The translations under genes were made by a program, and so were the position numbers. DNA of 64,000 bases from NCBI GenBank assembly GCA_021527695.1, contig JAKFAO010000005.1, positions 62,001-126,000 of the forward strand, written 5' to 3'. Under the pieces are notes generated by a model. It did not search any database. It was given only the letters and a program-made list of their open reading frames with translations, and was not told where the DNA came from. The DNA comes from Naematelia aurantialba. Lineage: Eukaryota; Basidiomycota; Tremellomycetes; Tremellales; Naemateliaceae. Shown here in pieces: positions 11,007 to 22,662 of this stretch (position 1 is its first letter; the number at the start of each line of letters is the position of its first letter).

Positions 11007-12593
11007 TTATGCCTTGATCTGCTTCTGTGACAGCTCCACTGCGACCTTGAATGCTCCCAACAGCGCTGTCAACTGCATCTTCTCCGACCCTCCAACTGAT
11101 AATCGATGCCTGCAACATTAACAAATCGCACAATCGCAGGGAGAACGCCTACTCACTCGCATGAGCCAATGTGGTCCAACAGGTATATGCGACTCTGCTT
11201 CGGAAGCTCAACAGTCTGCAGAAAATCATATGCCCCGGATATGAGGTCCTGCAGTGCAAGTCCTTTCTCAAGTTTAAGTGCAGTGATCACTGCCACATGA
11301 GTTGAAGACCCCGCACAAACAAGGCGACATACGGGAGAAGCTGGTGCCAAATTCATCCGACATCATGCTTTGAACGACCCGCTCGATGTCTTGTGGATGG
11401 GGATTACCTGTGCAGTTGTACACTGCGGTCTCATCTATCGTGTCGTATGCTGCATGGCACGCCTGTTGAGGGTCAGCAGATTCCGGGGCCGGATAGTCGC
11501 ACACACCTGAAGGACGTTGAGCGCTCTCCGCATATCTCCTCGGGACAGTCTAAGTAAAGCAGCCTTGCCATCGGCGGTTATGTTCACCCTGGTATCGATA
11601 AGCAGAGTGATGCAAGATCATTAAGCGACGTACCCCTCCTGCTCAATGACTTGATCAACTTTCCGCTCGACCTCCTTTTCTGGCAGTGGCGAGAACCGGA
11701 ATCGGGTACACCGAGATTGGATGGCGGGTGTGATTTTGTTGACGTAATTGCAGAGGATGCAGAAGCGAACATTCTTTGTATGTGTTTCGATGACTGGCGA
11801 AGTATCAGCACGGGCCACTGCTCTGGTGCTGTGCGCGTGTCGCACTGACCTCTTCGCAAGGCGGCCTGAGCTGCCTGGGTCATCATATCCGCCTCATCCA
11901 GGATGACTAGTTTGAAGCCTTTTCTGCCTCGCTTCAGCGTTTCGTCTTATTAATTTTCCAATCGGCACCGCTCACGAGAACAGTACTTTGGTCATGGCAA
12001 AGCTTTTGATCTGATCCCTTACTACGTCAATACCTCGATCATCTGATGCGTTGAGCTCGAGAATGTGCTTTCGAAAGGGTGGACCATATAGGCGTCGTGC
12101 TAGAGCCAATACGGTCGAGGTCTTGCCCGTGCCTTTGGGTTATAAGCAACACGACATCCCGCATCATCACAAGGTGTTGCTTACCTGGTGGACCGTACAA
12201 GAGAAGATGGGGAAGTCGACCCGCTTCGATGAACTTTTCGACTGAGAAGCTTTCAGTGGGTGTTTCCGCTCTTGTCATGCGAAAGGCTCACTGGTGCTCG
12301 TGATGTCTTTGTGAGAGACAACATCGTCGAGTGTATTTGGTCGATATTTTTCCACCCTGTTTACATGAGCTTGATCCACATACAATCACCAGGCATGTGC
12401 CTCACCAAGGTAGGCCGTCTCTTTCGTTGAGCTCCTTCATCTCCTTCTCGGTCAAGGTGCCATTTCCATTTGTTGCTTCAGCCTTGGCCTTGCCTTTTGC
12501 CCCAGCCATCAATGCCGCCATGGCGTTTGCTGGCCTGCTTGAGGATCCTCCATCCACGTCCATCTTCTCCGACATGTTGGCTGCACTCGACAT
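11007..12593 (-). CDS. RFC3: replication factor C small subunit, yeast Rfc3 / human RFC5 type (about 382 aa, 10 exons)
   Basis: The AAA+ clamp-loader subunit is split into ten exons. The spliced protein starts [16 protein letters not shown] (first exon 12593-12406) and ends SQKQIKA with TAA at 11009-11007. After a ~60-residue linker, the conserved core opens with [17 protein letters not shown]. It then shows Walker A GPPGTGKT (about 101-108), the NASDDRGI motif, Walker B VILDEAD (about 162-168) and the SRC sensor/arginine-finger motif (about 207-209). The C-terminal collar follows. [18 protein letters not shown] and the subunit-specific C-terminus match Rfc3/RFC5 best. It loads PCNA onto primed DNA in the nucleus as part of the RFC pentamer and its alternative complexes. 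The ATG at 12593 was preferred over upstream in-frame Met because the added residues look non-coding and the neighbouring ATG9 start is 202 bp away. The two genes are divergent. Confidence 0.93.
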
Positions 12594-12794
12594 GAGGTGC
12601 AACAGATCGACTAGGACCAAAAGTCCTGATCGACGCGTCTGCGCGCCTATCTGTCGCGAGGCTTGGGAATCCCTTGGCAAGCCTATCATCGTTCAAGTCT
12701 CTCTGGCTCTCTAAGCCCGCCGCTCGTCGATGCCCATCTGCAACTGTCATGTTCAGCACTATGCGTTGATCAAAGCTGCAACGATCTATACGAC

Positions 12795-15700
12795 ATGTCC
12801 TCGTCACCTCCTTCCAACTCCATTCTGAACCTTCTCAATCCTTACGCGTCAATGTCCCGATCCGCTCATCCGACGCAGCCTCCTGCCGACCCGGACAGTC
12901 CATCCACCTTCCTCCTGCGTGAACTGGGCGGAGCTGAAACCGATGATCGTCCGTTAAAGTCAGATGGTCGCACTCGAATCCCGCACACGCCTACTCCTAC
13001 TACTCCGTCTCCTCGGCCGGCGCACGTGGTCAGCACACCGTCTACCAGCGATGACGAAGGACCGCCAAGGAGTATCGTCTTTGGTGGGCGTAACGGTGGA
13101 GGCGAAGGAGACAGGACACCCAGGAGCCCTAGTGGGCCGCTACCTAGGACTATTCAGCAGGTCGTATCGCCAGATGTGCTCCCCAGAGCCGTTAGTCCAG
13201 GTCCGTTCAGAGCCCGACCATCAAGCTCTTCCGCTTCAGCAAGCACAAGTCCCGGTCCATCAACTATGTCGGTGGACGCTTCCGGCCTAGACGAAACAGC
13301 GATGGAAGAAGGAAGGTCGTCGCAGCCATCGAGAGATCCTTCGATGTCACCTCGAATAGCTCCAGCGAGGAAGACTCCAACCTTTCGCGAGCCTCTCCGT
13401 CCTGGTCTGCCACCACGAACATCGTCAAAGTCCAACAAGCCCAAAGCCTCGCCCCGGCTGTCGACAGGTTCTGGTTATCTCGATCCATCGCCGCTGACAA
13501 CACCTGATCGAAAGAGCAAGGGTAAAGCACGAGCTACTGGGGGACGGATATATCATGAGGTGTCTGCTGGAAATGTGGACGAGGAAGAGGAAGAGGACAA
13601 CGCACAAAGCGCATCTCGTGGAAGATACGCGGCTTTTGGAGGAGGAACTAAACCAGCAGCGAATAAGGCTGGCTTGAATGCGTACGAGAGGGCGCTGTGG
13701 AAGTGGGTAAACGTGGACGATCTCGATGGTTTCCTTCAAGAAGTGCGTTATGTGTTCAGGTGCAGATCACCAGAGCTGACTCTCCACAGGTGTACGAATA
13801 CTATAAGGGCAAAGGCATATACTGTATCGCACTAGCACGGATTCTTAATCTCTTGTAAGTATCAGAGACCATCACGCTGTTTCCGTGCTCACAGCCAATT
13901 CAGGACGACTTTCTTTGTGATCGCCTTCTCAACATTCCTACTCTCATGTATCGATTACCCTAAACTCACCTCGAGTGTGGCGGAGCCCAATAGCGTTGGA
14001 CGCCTGGACGACGTCCTTGTAGGCCAATGTCTCACGAGGTCAGAGGCGCGGTCTACCGGGAATCTCCGACGCTGACCTTACCTAGGGGGTCTGTTCCACA
14101 TATGCTCTTCATCCTTTCAGTCGCCGCTTTCTACGTATTCCAGCTCGTCACTTTCGCCCTCTCAATTCCCAGACTGCTCGAAATGTACCGCTTCTACACG
14201 CACCTACTCGGTGTTCCCGACGTAAGCTTTGCCACTGTGCCCCTTTTGAAAAGCTAATCAACGCTATTCAGGCCGACATACAGACCTTGCCGTGGCCCGA
14301 GATTGTCCGTTTAATTGGGGAGATCCGTGAACACAATGCGGTGACCAGTCTTTCAAATGGTCAAGCTGGCGCGTTAGCGGACATGGTGGGGGATGATGTG
14401 AAGAACGGGAATGTCAAGAAATTGGATGCTCACGACGTCGCCAAGTGAGTCTCGCGGACCCTGGAGGCTATGTGGAACTGACCACCGTCCAGTCGTATCC
14501 TTCGCCAGGAGAATTACCTCATCGCACTGTTCAATAAAGACCTTCTAGACCTCCGGGTTCGCTTACCCGTCGCTCACTCTCTTGTCCACCTCGTTCCTCC
14601 TTCTCTTCTTGCTCCTACCAGTCCTACAACACTTCCCTCTGCACGCGCGTCAAAGTCCGATAGGCGGTATATAAGTTTTGGCGCAAACACTCTTACCAAA
14701 GCCCTAGAGTGGAATCTGCGTTTCTGCTTGATGGGATACCTTTTTGATCGGAGAGGTCAAGTCAGAAAAGAGTTCGTGAGAGAGCGCAGGCGAAAAGACC
14801 TCGTTGAAGGGTGAGTCGCGCTGAAACTGGGCATATCGTTCATACCTGATGAAAGAACTCAGATTACGGCGCCGTTTCATCTTCATGGGCGTCCTCAACG
14901 CGGTCTTTGCGCCCTTCATTGTCGTCTATCTCCTGATCTTCTCGTTCTTTCGGTACTTCGAGGTCAGTCTATACCTCAGTATCTGTCTGAGGCTCAAGTA
15001 TGTTGCAGGAATATCATAAGAACCCTTCCTCCATTGGTAGCCGGCAATACACGCTATACGCGCAATGGAAGTTTCGCGAGTTCAATGAGCTGCCTCACCT
15101 CTTTGAGAGGCGGTTAGATCGAAGCTATCCGACTGCTAAAGAGTATATCGACCAGTTTCCGAAGGAGCGCACCGCCCTTCTTATGCGGTGAGCCTTGTGC
15201 CCATGATGCCTTCCTCGGCTAATATGCCTAGCTTTGTGGCGTTCATTGCCGGTTCACTGTCAGCTGTGCTTCTCGCGGCGTCTCTGATCGACCCTGATCT
15301 CTTTCTCCACTTTGAGATCTCACCTCACCGGACGGTCTTATTCTATCTGGGGGTGTTTGGCTCGATACTTGCGATTGCTCGTGGAATGGTGCCCGAGGAG
15401 AATTTGGTATTTGACCCGGAGATGAGCTTGCGCGAGGTAGTGCGATGGACACACTATCTGCCTGGCGAGTGGCGCGGTCGCCTTCACTCCCAAATGGTGC
15501 GTCAATTGCCCCGTTTGTTTCCAGCTCACCCTGCGACAGGTGCACCAGCAGTTCTCTCAGCTCTTCGCGTTGAAGATCACCATCTTCTTCACCGAGCTGC
15601 TGTCTGTCTTACTCACGCCATTTATACTATTCTTTTCCCTGCCACCGTGTGCAGGAGCCATCATTGATTTCTTCCGAGAATTCACCGTCCACGTCGACGG

Positions 15701-16388
15701 TGTGGGATACGTGTGTTCATTTGCGGTCTTCGACTTCAGACGTCACGGTGCCATTAAGCCTATGCCCGCTGATACCAACGGCGATTCCCCTGGCGATGGC
15801 GTGCGCCTCAAGGATGCTCGCGCAATCGAGAGAGCGAATGAGAACAAGATGGAGAAGAGCTTCTTACACTTCAAGGCGACGCACCCGGATTGGCAGCCGA
15901 CTGATCCCAGTTCATCGGTCTTTCTCGATCGATTGGTCGGCTTGCATCGCGATCAGCTAGCTGCTCAGCCAAACGGACATGCGGGTATGGCTGGATCGAC
16001 GTACGCGGGCGGTGGGCGAGGTCTAGGCGTTGGCGGTGGAAGGAGGGCTGCTGGGATGGAGGAGAGTCGTCTGCGAGAAAGAAGTAGAAGCTACGACCGT
16101 GCTTGGGCAAAGTCATCGCATCTCCTTCGACCGGCAATTGCGGGTGCCGAGATTGCCGCCCACCGGCATGCGGCGAGGGAGATGAAGTTGGAGACGATGC
16201 CTGAATCGAGTGAAATTCAGGATCCGCAAGATGAAGTCGACGATGGTGCGGGGGAGCTCGGGGGCGGATGGCACAAGCGGGTGGGAGAGGAGAGTGATAG
16301 CGAAGATGAGAGAGCAGATGGAGACGGGAGGGGATATCTGAGAGATGTCGGGGTAGTGGGCCTGTTGCAGCAGGTCATGGGACGGTGA
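12795..16388 (+). CDS. ATG9: autophagy-related protein 9, lipid scramblase (1055 aa, 10 exons)
   Basis: Exons: 12795-13742, 13790-13854, 13904-14038, 14086-14221, 14272-14444, 14493-14810, 14863-14962, 15009-15187, 15232-15496 and 15540-16388. The first ~300 residues are disordered and Ser/Pro-rich. The core begins at [18 protein letters not shown] and carries the ATG9 signatures [66 protein letters not shown] and [14 protein letters not shown]. Several hydrophobic membrane segments are visible ([68 protein letters not shown]). ATG9 is the trimeric scramblase of small vesicles that seed and expand the phagophore, working with ATG2. The C-terminal ~200 residues are glycine- and charge-rich and disordered. 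All introns GT-AG; the frame closes at 1056 codons. Confidence 0.95.
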
Positions 16389-16781
16389 TGCCGGGTATTG
16401 ATCTTATGACCCTGTGGCTGTTTTATGACATTACGAGTGGCGAGGCGGTGGTGTAGCCTACACCCGCGACTTCGAAACGGAAACTGATAGTGAGGTATCC
16501 GTGCGTTTTCGCAGTATGGCGCCTGTGTCGTTGTGCTAGCCAAGTGAGACGCTACATCCATGCATGCAATCCGAGTATACGAATATGTTTGGTTGTGGCG
16601 CATGGACGAATGACTTTGGCTGCAAAGCAAGTCCTGGAGGCCTGGCCACCTCCAGCCGAGACTTCAACGCAGGCATCAGGATGCATGCTGCGCAGACTGT
16701 AAGTGTTTGGCCCCACCCTTGGCTGACACGTCGTCTTTGCTCAACACCATGTCTGCCTGCTACCAGCTGTACTCCATCGGG
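16389..16781. other. intergenic, convergent 3' ends
   Basis: This lies between the ATG9 stop (plus) and the stop of the 124-aa gene (minus). Small frames on both strands show no protein-like features, so I expect only 3' UTRs and terminators. Confidence 0.5.
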
Positions 16782-17266
16782 CTACTTGTCATCCTCGAAA
16801 GTAGGCGCAAGGTGGAGAACTGGGGTGGCGGGGGTGACGGGCATGGACGCGGTCATGGGTGACACCCGGGACGCTGGAGACACGGACGAGTCATCTGATT
16901 CCCAGCCCGTTGAAGAAGCTTGGCCGATCTGGGTCCACGTGCCGTCGACAAGGCATACTTGCGCCCTGGCAGCATCAGCCTCATGGTCGCCCTGTCAGTT
17001 CTGGATACCTACGCGTGAACCTCCAGCCTCTCTTCCGGCTTTGGCTCGAGTGGCGAGTCAAACGAGCCTTGACTGTGCGATGTCAGCGTGAATCTGGTAC
17101 GGCATCCACAGCGAGGCACATCGATGAGGACTCACACGTTGGCCTGGGGGACTTCAGAGTGCAGTGCTTTCAAGGACACGACATAGCCAAACGGGGTGAT
17201 GGACGAAGCTCCCCAAGGAGCGGTCTGAACAGCGTAGAGCGGGTTGAACTGCGGGTCACGGATCAT
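16782..17266 (-). CDS. small hypothetical protein (124 aa, 3 exons)
   Basis: Minus-strand exons: 17266-17136, 17072-17013 and 16965-16782. The product starts MIRDPQFNPLYAVQTAPWGA and ends HLAPTFEDDK. Support comes from consensus GT-AG introns with CTGAC-like branch points, phases that close to exactly 125 codons, and a TATATAA box about 130 bp upstream followed by a pyrimidine-rich leader. The C-terminal half is Ser/Thr/Pro-rich (SDDSSVSPASRVSP) and probably disordered. There is no signal peptide, membrane segment or recognised domain. The gene is invisible as a single open frame. Function unknown. Confidence 0.65.
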
Positions 17267-17394
17267 TTTATGATGGGCAAAGAACGGGCTTTTTGGAAGG
17301 TTGGAGTAGAGAACGAGTGGTAGAAGTTGGAGCTAAAGCGGTGGTGGTGACGAGGTTGGAAGAAGTGTTGGAGACTGCCAGCGCGAAGAGCAGG

Positions 17395-17401
17395 TTATAT
17401 A
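17395..17401 (-). promoter_or_regulatory. TATA box of the 124-aa gene
   Basis: TATATAA on the minus strand, about 130 bp upstream of the ATG at 17266. The leader between them is C/T-rich, as is usual for strongly expressed fungal genes. Confidence 0.55.
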
Positions 17402-18638
17402 GGACTTTGCTGGTCCTTGTCCTTTCATCCACGGCCAGACATGGCCAGAAAGGAGGTTAGCCTCTGGGTATTGAGGATGGAGCCGGTGTTACGTGTTACT
17501 AGGGCGGGAACAGCTGGCGCTGTGGAGAGGGTTATGAACGGTGGCTCCCCTCAGAAACACTAGCAACAGGAACACTTTGGTGTGGTTGGAGGTCGGTCGA
17601 AGTGGCCAAGCAACGGGTCATCTTCAAACACATTGGGGGCATGCAATCATGTTGCTGCTGATCATGTCCCTTCCGGTGAGACATCCATGCGCAGGGACTG
17701 TCCCCAACCCCCTGCATCAGCAAAGCCATCCTCCCACCGTTTGAGCCATGCATTAGTTGCTGTCGACTGTACACCATGCACAATCGCTCCAGCCACGGTG
17801 GCCGGCGACGCGCCTGACTTGTGGCCATAAAGCTTTCCCCGACTGGCATGTGACCTGCACAGCCACTTGGTGGGGGACAGGAGACTAGCTCACCCCGTGA
17901 CATGCCGCTCGGCAAGAGTCCGTCCGAGGTAGCAGGGGACAGATGTTCGCCTCGCAAGGTTGTTCTCTCCTCGGCAAGCGTAACCCGCGCTACGGCTCCT
18001 ACGCCGCGGCACGAGTCACTCTCCTCGCCGAGTCGAGCGCTCTCTCCGCTGGCGCGGCGCCCAATTAGGCGGCTGCACAGCTTCAGACGAGTACAGACGG
18101 ACCAAGGGTGAGTATGCCGCAGGAGAACTCCAAACCCAAGCATGCAATGACGTGCGGGTGTCGTCGCCCGTCCCTGATGGCATACTCTCTCGTCGTCCCG
18201 CTGTTGGTGGGTGGCCGAGCCGGCGTTGAAGTGCGGGAGATTAGCGGGAGAGGTTGACTCTTTTGGGTTTACGATGCCGGCCTCGTCAGCAACAACAAGA
18301 GAACAACATGCCGAGCAAGCGCATCGCTTTCGACCTCGCTGTCGGCTCGTGAAGCAGGGTTGCCGGCAGCACACGATGCAGAGACTTCGTCCCTTTGTCT
18401 CGTTTAAGCCTGTACCCATCAAAGTCGGAAAGCCTTGCGGTGATGGTTTGCGGGTCTCGGTGAGTTGGATGATGAACAGCTGTCCTCTTATACCGACCAC
18501 TTTCTTTCCTCCTCCCCCCCCCCCTCCCCCTGCATCTCGTTCTTCACTGACCACCCGACAGGCCGAAAACGCCCACAACCACACCCAGTTCGGATCCTCC
18601 TGGTAGCAGAGACACCCTGATCAGGATACCCAGGCGCC
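17402..18638. other. 1.2 kb divergent intergenic region
   Basis: This holds the upstream regions of the 124-aa gene (minus) and the chitin deacetylase gene (plus). A pyrimidine run with a long C tract (about 18513-18531) lies about 110 bp before the deacetylase ATG. The 350-codon minus-strand open frame across this region (17532-18584) is rich in Cys, Arg and Met with no domain, and I judge it spurious. Confidence 0.5.
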
Positions 18639-20156
18639 ATGTACCACTCTCTGCTCGTTCTGCTTGCTGGTCTTGCCGCTGTCTCTGCAGCGCCACTGGA
18701 GAAGAAACAGAATGGCGTGCAGGTCATCAACAACTGCGAAGTGTCGGGCCAGCTCGCGCTGACTTACGACGGCAAGTCTCATAGCCCCCTCGTTATCAGC
18801 CGCGTTGACTGACATGTCGTAGACGGACCGTGGGAATACGAAGACGACATTGCCGATCAGTTCAACAATGCCGGCAGCAAGACAACCTTCTTCCTCAACG
18901 TAAGTACAGCGCAGATCCCTGGAGGGATCGCTGGCATTCACGACAGTCGAGTGCAGTGGTTCCGCTGTGCCTGCCACTATGTCTAGATGTGTCTTGCCTC
19001 GTTTAAGCTTCTTTGGCGTCCACCTGCCCTCCGCTGACGCTTGCAGGGCAACAACTATGTATGCATCTACGACCGAATTGACCAGGTTCGCGCCCTCCAC
19101 GCGGCGTGAGTGCAGTGCTGGGCCGAGCACCCCTGTCCGGTACTAGTGGACGCGGAAACCTGCCCCTCGGTGGACACCTCGCCTACTGTGCCCTGTCTGA
19201 CGTATCGCAGCGACCACACGCTTGGCTCTCACACTTGGTCGCACGCGGACCTGACCACATTGGATTACGACGGGATCAGCGAAGGTACGCCCGGCGTCTA
19301 CATGTATATTCAAACGGCGTCTACATGACTATTCACCCTATCCTTCGCCAACACACACCGCTCTATCCTTAGCTCCACCACTGTGACTTGACCTGCCGAC
19401 GTACGGCGCTCACGAGGCTGTAGAGCTCGAGAAGGTCGAGACGGCCTTCATCCGGATCCTCGGCCTCAAGCCAATCTACTTCCGCCCGCCGTACGGGTCG
19501 ATAAACGATCTCGTCCTCCAGGTCCTCAGCGACCGGGGATACAAGAGTGCGTCTGCTGCTCCCCTCGCCCCGTACCTATTCTGCTCGGTCGCCTTCGCGA
19601 GGTTCCGTACCGCCGGTGCTGATATGTTGGTCGCAGAGGTCTTCCTGTGGACAGAAGACACGGGAGACGCCAACGGCGAGTCGGTGTGGTACTCGGACCA
19701 CGTCATCTATGAGATCAACGATTACCCGAACCCGCACCTCGTCCTCGAGCACTCGACGATCGATACCAGTAAGTGGAGTGTGCTAGGTGTCTGGTTGTCT
19801 GCTCTTCGCTGTCTGCTTGTACGGTTCCGCCATACCGTACTGACCTAGTGATAGCGCATAGCAAGGTCGTCCCGTACGCAATCAGCACCCTGAAAGATAG
19901 AGGGTGGGAGCTCGTGGCTGTCGACACCTGCCTCGGAAGTAATGGTGAGTCGCAGCCCCAACCTTCTCAACCTCCCCAACCTTCTCATCTCCCCAACCTC
20001 CCCACCACTTGACGCCTGTCGCCAGCGTCCGCTCGGAGGGACTGGTGCCTCTCGTTGCGTGGGGAAACGCAGCTGGAGCTGGGCTGATCAGCAGGTGAAT
20101 GGCCCTACGAGTATATCGGCGAGCCGGGCACTCCCGACGACTCGTGGACGTGTTAA
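18639..20156 (+). CDS. secreted polysaccharide (chitin) deacetylase, CE4 family (251 aa, 8 exons)
   Basis: Exons: 18639-18772, 18824-18899, 19047-19105, 19211-19284, 19424-19546, 19637-19768, 19849-19944 and 20095-20156. An N-terminal signal peptide (MYHSLLVLLAGLAAVSAAP) is followed by a compact NodB domain. The five CE4 motifs are visible: TYDDGPW (about 42-48), the zinc-binding HTWSH (97-101), RPPYG (135-139), the WTEDTGDAN region, and LEHSTID. CE4 enzymes remove acetyl groups from chitin using a divalent metal held by Asp and two His, making chitosan in the wall. At 251 residues it is a catalytic domain only, with no chitin-binding module and no clear GPI signal, so it is probably secreted freely. 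The first intron has a GC donor (18773), required to keep the catalytic motif in frame. The protein ends with a lone C-terminal Cys. Confidence 0.9.
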
Positions 20157-20706
20157 GACTTGTAGCCCCATGAGGCTCGCGCAACGCCGACGTGTGATGT
20201 ATGGACAATGGACAATGGATAACAGATAGTCGATACGGACAGTAGCTGTGTATTGGCCTATAATGTTCCTGTCTCTAACGTTCCTGTCAGAAGTAACAAT
20301 TTTGTGAAAGCATTCCTTAGCCAAATTAATTGGCTTTGATCGCCGTTTGGGTGGCCGAGAGAGGCTTACAATTGCGAGGTGGTTGAGGTCCACCCACTGA
20401 TGAATGTGCGTGGCTGGCGGCAGTGCGCTCTGGTCTACCGCCGAGTCTCTGCGTGCTGCAAAGCACGAGATACAAAGCACAATCGGTTAGAGCGCAAGCG
20501 CACTCGATGACCACTCGCAGTCGGGCAGGCATCCATGTCGGTACAACAATATTACTGATAGGTGGCCATTACGGGCGCGAACAACATTACACATTAAATC
20601 AAGGCGAGCAGCAGACAAGGAAACCATCAGACTAGCCCCCCAGCCCACCAGCACGCTGGCACACCGCAGATAGTCCTGGACACCGGCACACCGGCGCACC
20701 GACCCC
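20157..20706. other. intergenic, convergent 3' ends
   Basis: This lies between the deacetylase stop (plus) and the stop of the 651-aa gene (minus). A short GGACAAT direct repeat occurs near 20203-20216. I see no gene. Confidence 0.5.
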
Positions 20707-22662
20707 TCAGATATTCTCAAAATCGATATACTCTTCATCCGCCTCCCCGTGTGCCCCCTCCTCGTCGTCGAGATCATTGGCCGTGTCGACTCGCCTCGCG
20801 CCTGGACTCGGACCGTCTTTCACCGTCCCACCCGACACTTCGCGGATATCGCTCATGCTCCTGTACCCGCCGAGCGGGCGCAATGCCGTCAACCTCCCTC
20901 TCCACCCCGGCCCGATCCCACTTGCCCCTGCCCCTGCACTTGCACCTGCACCTGCATTGGCACCTGCACTTGAATTTGCAGTTACGCCTCCGAAACCATG
21001 GCCAGCTCCACGTCCGAGGCCTGTTGCACTCGCCTTCCCACCTCCACCTCCACACCCAGGTCCGGTCCTGAATCCGCTGGCAGAGTGACCGGGCGAGACG
21101 GCGCCAGCGTTATGTGATCCGGCGCCAGCGTTATGTGATCCGGCGGGAGAGCTGCGGCCGCCATCCCTGGAGAGGCTGCGTGTCAAGCGGCTGCACCTTG
21201 GAGGTGTCCCGGGATCAACGGCGGCGGACGACTGCGCCCCTTCCTTGTCCAGCAGCCTCCTGCTACACTCGTGCCGCTCGAGTCGTTCGTGCCGCTCGCA
21301 TCCTTCGAATTCGAGATTCGGCATGCTGAGCAGATTTGGCTGCCTGAGACGACTGGTCGTCGGCCGTCGTGGAGCGGGCCGAGGGTTGGTAGTCTCGTCT
21401 GCTTCTGCAGAAAGATACAGCGACGAAGGAAGCGACGTCGAGGCGTGGATCGCGCCTGGTGAAGAGAGGGAGTGGCGATGAGTCAGGTGGGGGCGCAGTT
21501 GGCGCCGTGGCGGGGTGACAGGCGACGAGAGACCAGGGGTAGGACTCGAGGAATGTCCTCGTAAATGGGGACGTGGAGGTGGCTGCGGATGTGGATGTGT
21601 CTGAGGATGTGGATGCGCAGGAAGATGAGAATGAGAGACCAGCTGAGTCGGCGTCGTTGCGCGATGAGGTAGCGGGGGCGGGGGCATCGACGTGTCGAGG
21701 CGGGACAACCGCTGCAGTCTATCTCTCAGCTCGAGACCCGTTTCTGCACGGCGACTCGGATTTTCCGCACAGGCCGAGGTGCTGCTTTCGCCTGACGCTG
21801 TGCCGCGGGTAGAGTCGGGAAAGCTCCAACGAGCGAGCACGCTGACGTCGCTTACGCCCGAGACGCTGGCGCGGCGGTGGTCGAACGACTGGGGACGAGG
21901 CGGCGGAGGCATGGTGTGTGCCGGCAGAGGCGGGGGTACCGAACACTTGAACGATGCGGGGGAGGTGAGGGAGACAGGAGACGAGGGCGTGTCTGCACCC
22001 GAAAGAGGGGCGGGGAAGGAGAACGTCGACGACGAGTACGACCAAGCGCTCGACGAGTCCGAGGTAGACCGGTCGACGTGGTCGGTCTCTGAAAGCGTGG
22101 GAAGGCTGACAGCCGACGAACCAGTGTGGGGGTACTTTATCGGCAAGGGAAGGGGTAGCCGAGCGGACGGGACTGCCGATTGCGCACGGCGGTGCGTCGG
22201 GCGCCGAGACGACGGGGACGACGACGCTGAGCGTGACGAGGATATCGACGGGCGCCGGGTGAGCGGCGTCCATTCTCCTGTCAGGAGGTTGGCACTGGCA
22301 CTTGCGTGCAGGTGTGGGTTCGTCTCAACAGCCGTCGGGGCGGAAGAGACCGACGAGCTGCTGGGACGTCGCGACCGCGGGGGGTAGAACACCGGCGGAG
22401 AAGGGTCGAGCAGTGCGCCGAGCGACGGGAGGGACGGGAGTGACGGGAGTGACGGTAGAGGAATGACCATCTTGCACGAGCTGGTCAGGCTCTCGCCTGC
22501 GGCTTCCCGTTGCACTGGGCTGGTAGCGAACGAGGTAACGTTCAGCGACGCAGGTACACGTTCGAGGTGTTTGTGCAGACGGTTTTGGAGACAAGTTCCG
22601 TTGAATGGTATCGGATAATGAAGTGGCAAGCGTGAACGTATCGACGAGCGCGGGGTGGTCAC
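20707..22662 (-). CDS. hypothetical disordered Ser/Pro/His-rich protein (up to 651 aa, single exon)
   Basis: A long intron-free minus-strand frame. The first Met is at 22662; a later in-frame Met at 22470 (MVIPLPSLPSLPSLPSLG) is an equally reasonable start, giving about 587 residues. Almost the whole chain is low complexity: LPSLPSLPSL, runs of Ser, a His/Pro stretch, a Gly/Ala tract with a duplicated GSHNAGA, and an acidic end (DEEYIDFENI). Short more ordered islands include WRGRLTALRPLGGYRSMSDI near the C-terminus. The frame is kept open through repeat tracts, and such proteins are common in this group. It may be a regulatory or scaffold protein. I recognise no domain, and the antisense frame (21719-22273) looks worse. 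Confidence 0.6.
   Translation of the reverse strand: MTTPRSSIRSRLPLHYPIPFNGTCLQNRLHKHLERVPASLNVTSFATSPVQREAAGESLTSSCKMVIPLPSLPSLPSLPSLGALLDPSPPVFYPPRSRRPSSSSVSSAPTAVETNPHLHASASANLLTGEWTPLTRRPSISSSRSASSSPSSRRPTHRRAQSAVPSARLPLPLPIKYPHTGSSAVSLPTLSETDHVDRSTSDSSSAWSYSSSTFSFPAPLSGADTPSSPVSLTSPASFKCSVPPPLPAHTMPPPPRPQSFDHRRASVSGVSDVSVLARWSFPDSTRGTASGESSTSACAENPSRRAETGLELRDRLQRLSRLDTSMPPPPLPHRATTPTQLVSHSHLPAHPHPQTHPHPQPPPRPHLRGHSSSPTPGLSSPVTPPRRQLRPHLTHRHSLSSPGAIHASTSLPSSLYLSAEADETTNPRPAPRRPTTSRLRQPNLLSMPNLEFEGCERHERLERHECSRRLLDKEGAQSSAAVDPGTPPRCSRLTRSLSRDGGRSSPAGSHNAGAGSHNAGAVSPGHSASGFRTGPGCGGGGGKASATGLGRGAGHGFGGVTANSSAGANAGAGASAGAGASGIGPGWRGRLTALRPLGGYRSMSDIREVSGGTVKDGPSPGARRVDTANDLDDEEGAHGEADEEYIDFENI
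21100..21141. repeat. perfect 21-bp tandem duplication inside the 651-aa gene
   Basis: Two adjacent identical 21-bp units (21100-21120 and 21121-21141). On the minus strand they encode GSHNAGA twice. The length is a multiple of three, so the frame is preserved. Confidence 0.9.

Noticed and set aside
17532..18584. 350-codon minus-strand open frame
   Set aside because: Composition is Cys/Arg/Met/Ser-rich with a poly-Gly from a C-run; no domain, no splice support, and it lies in the divergent promoter region.
21719..22273. 184-codon plausible frame within the 651-aa gene region
   Set aside because: It overlaps the longer 651-codon frame on the same strand in another phase, without motifs or splice signals.
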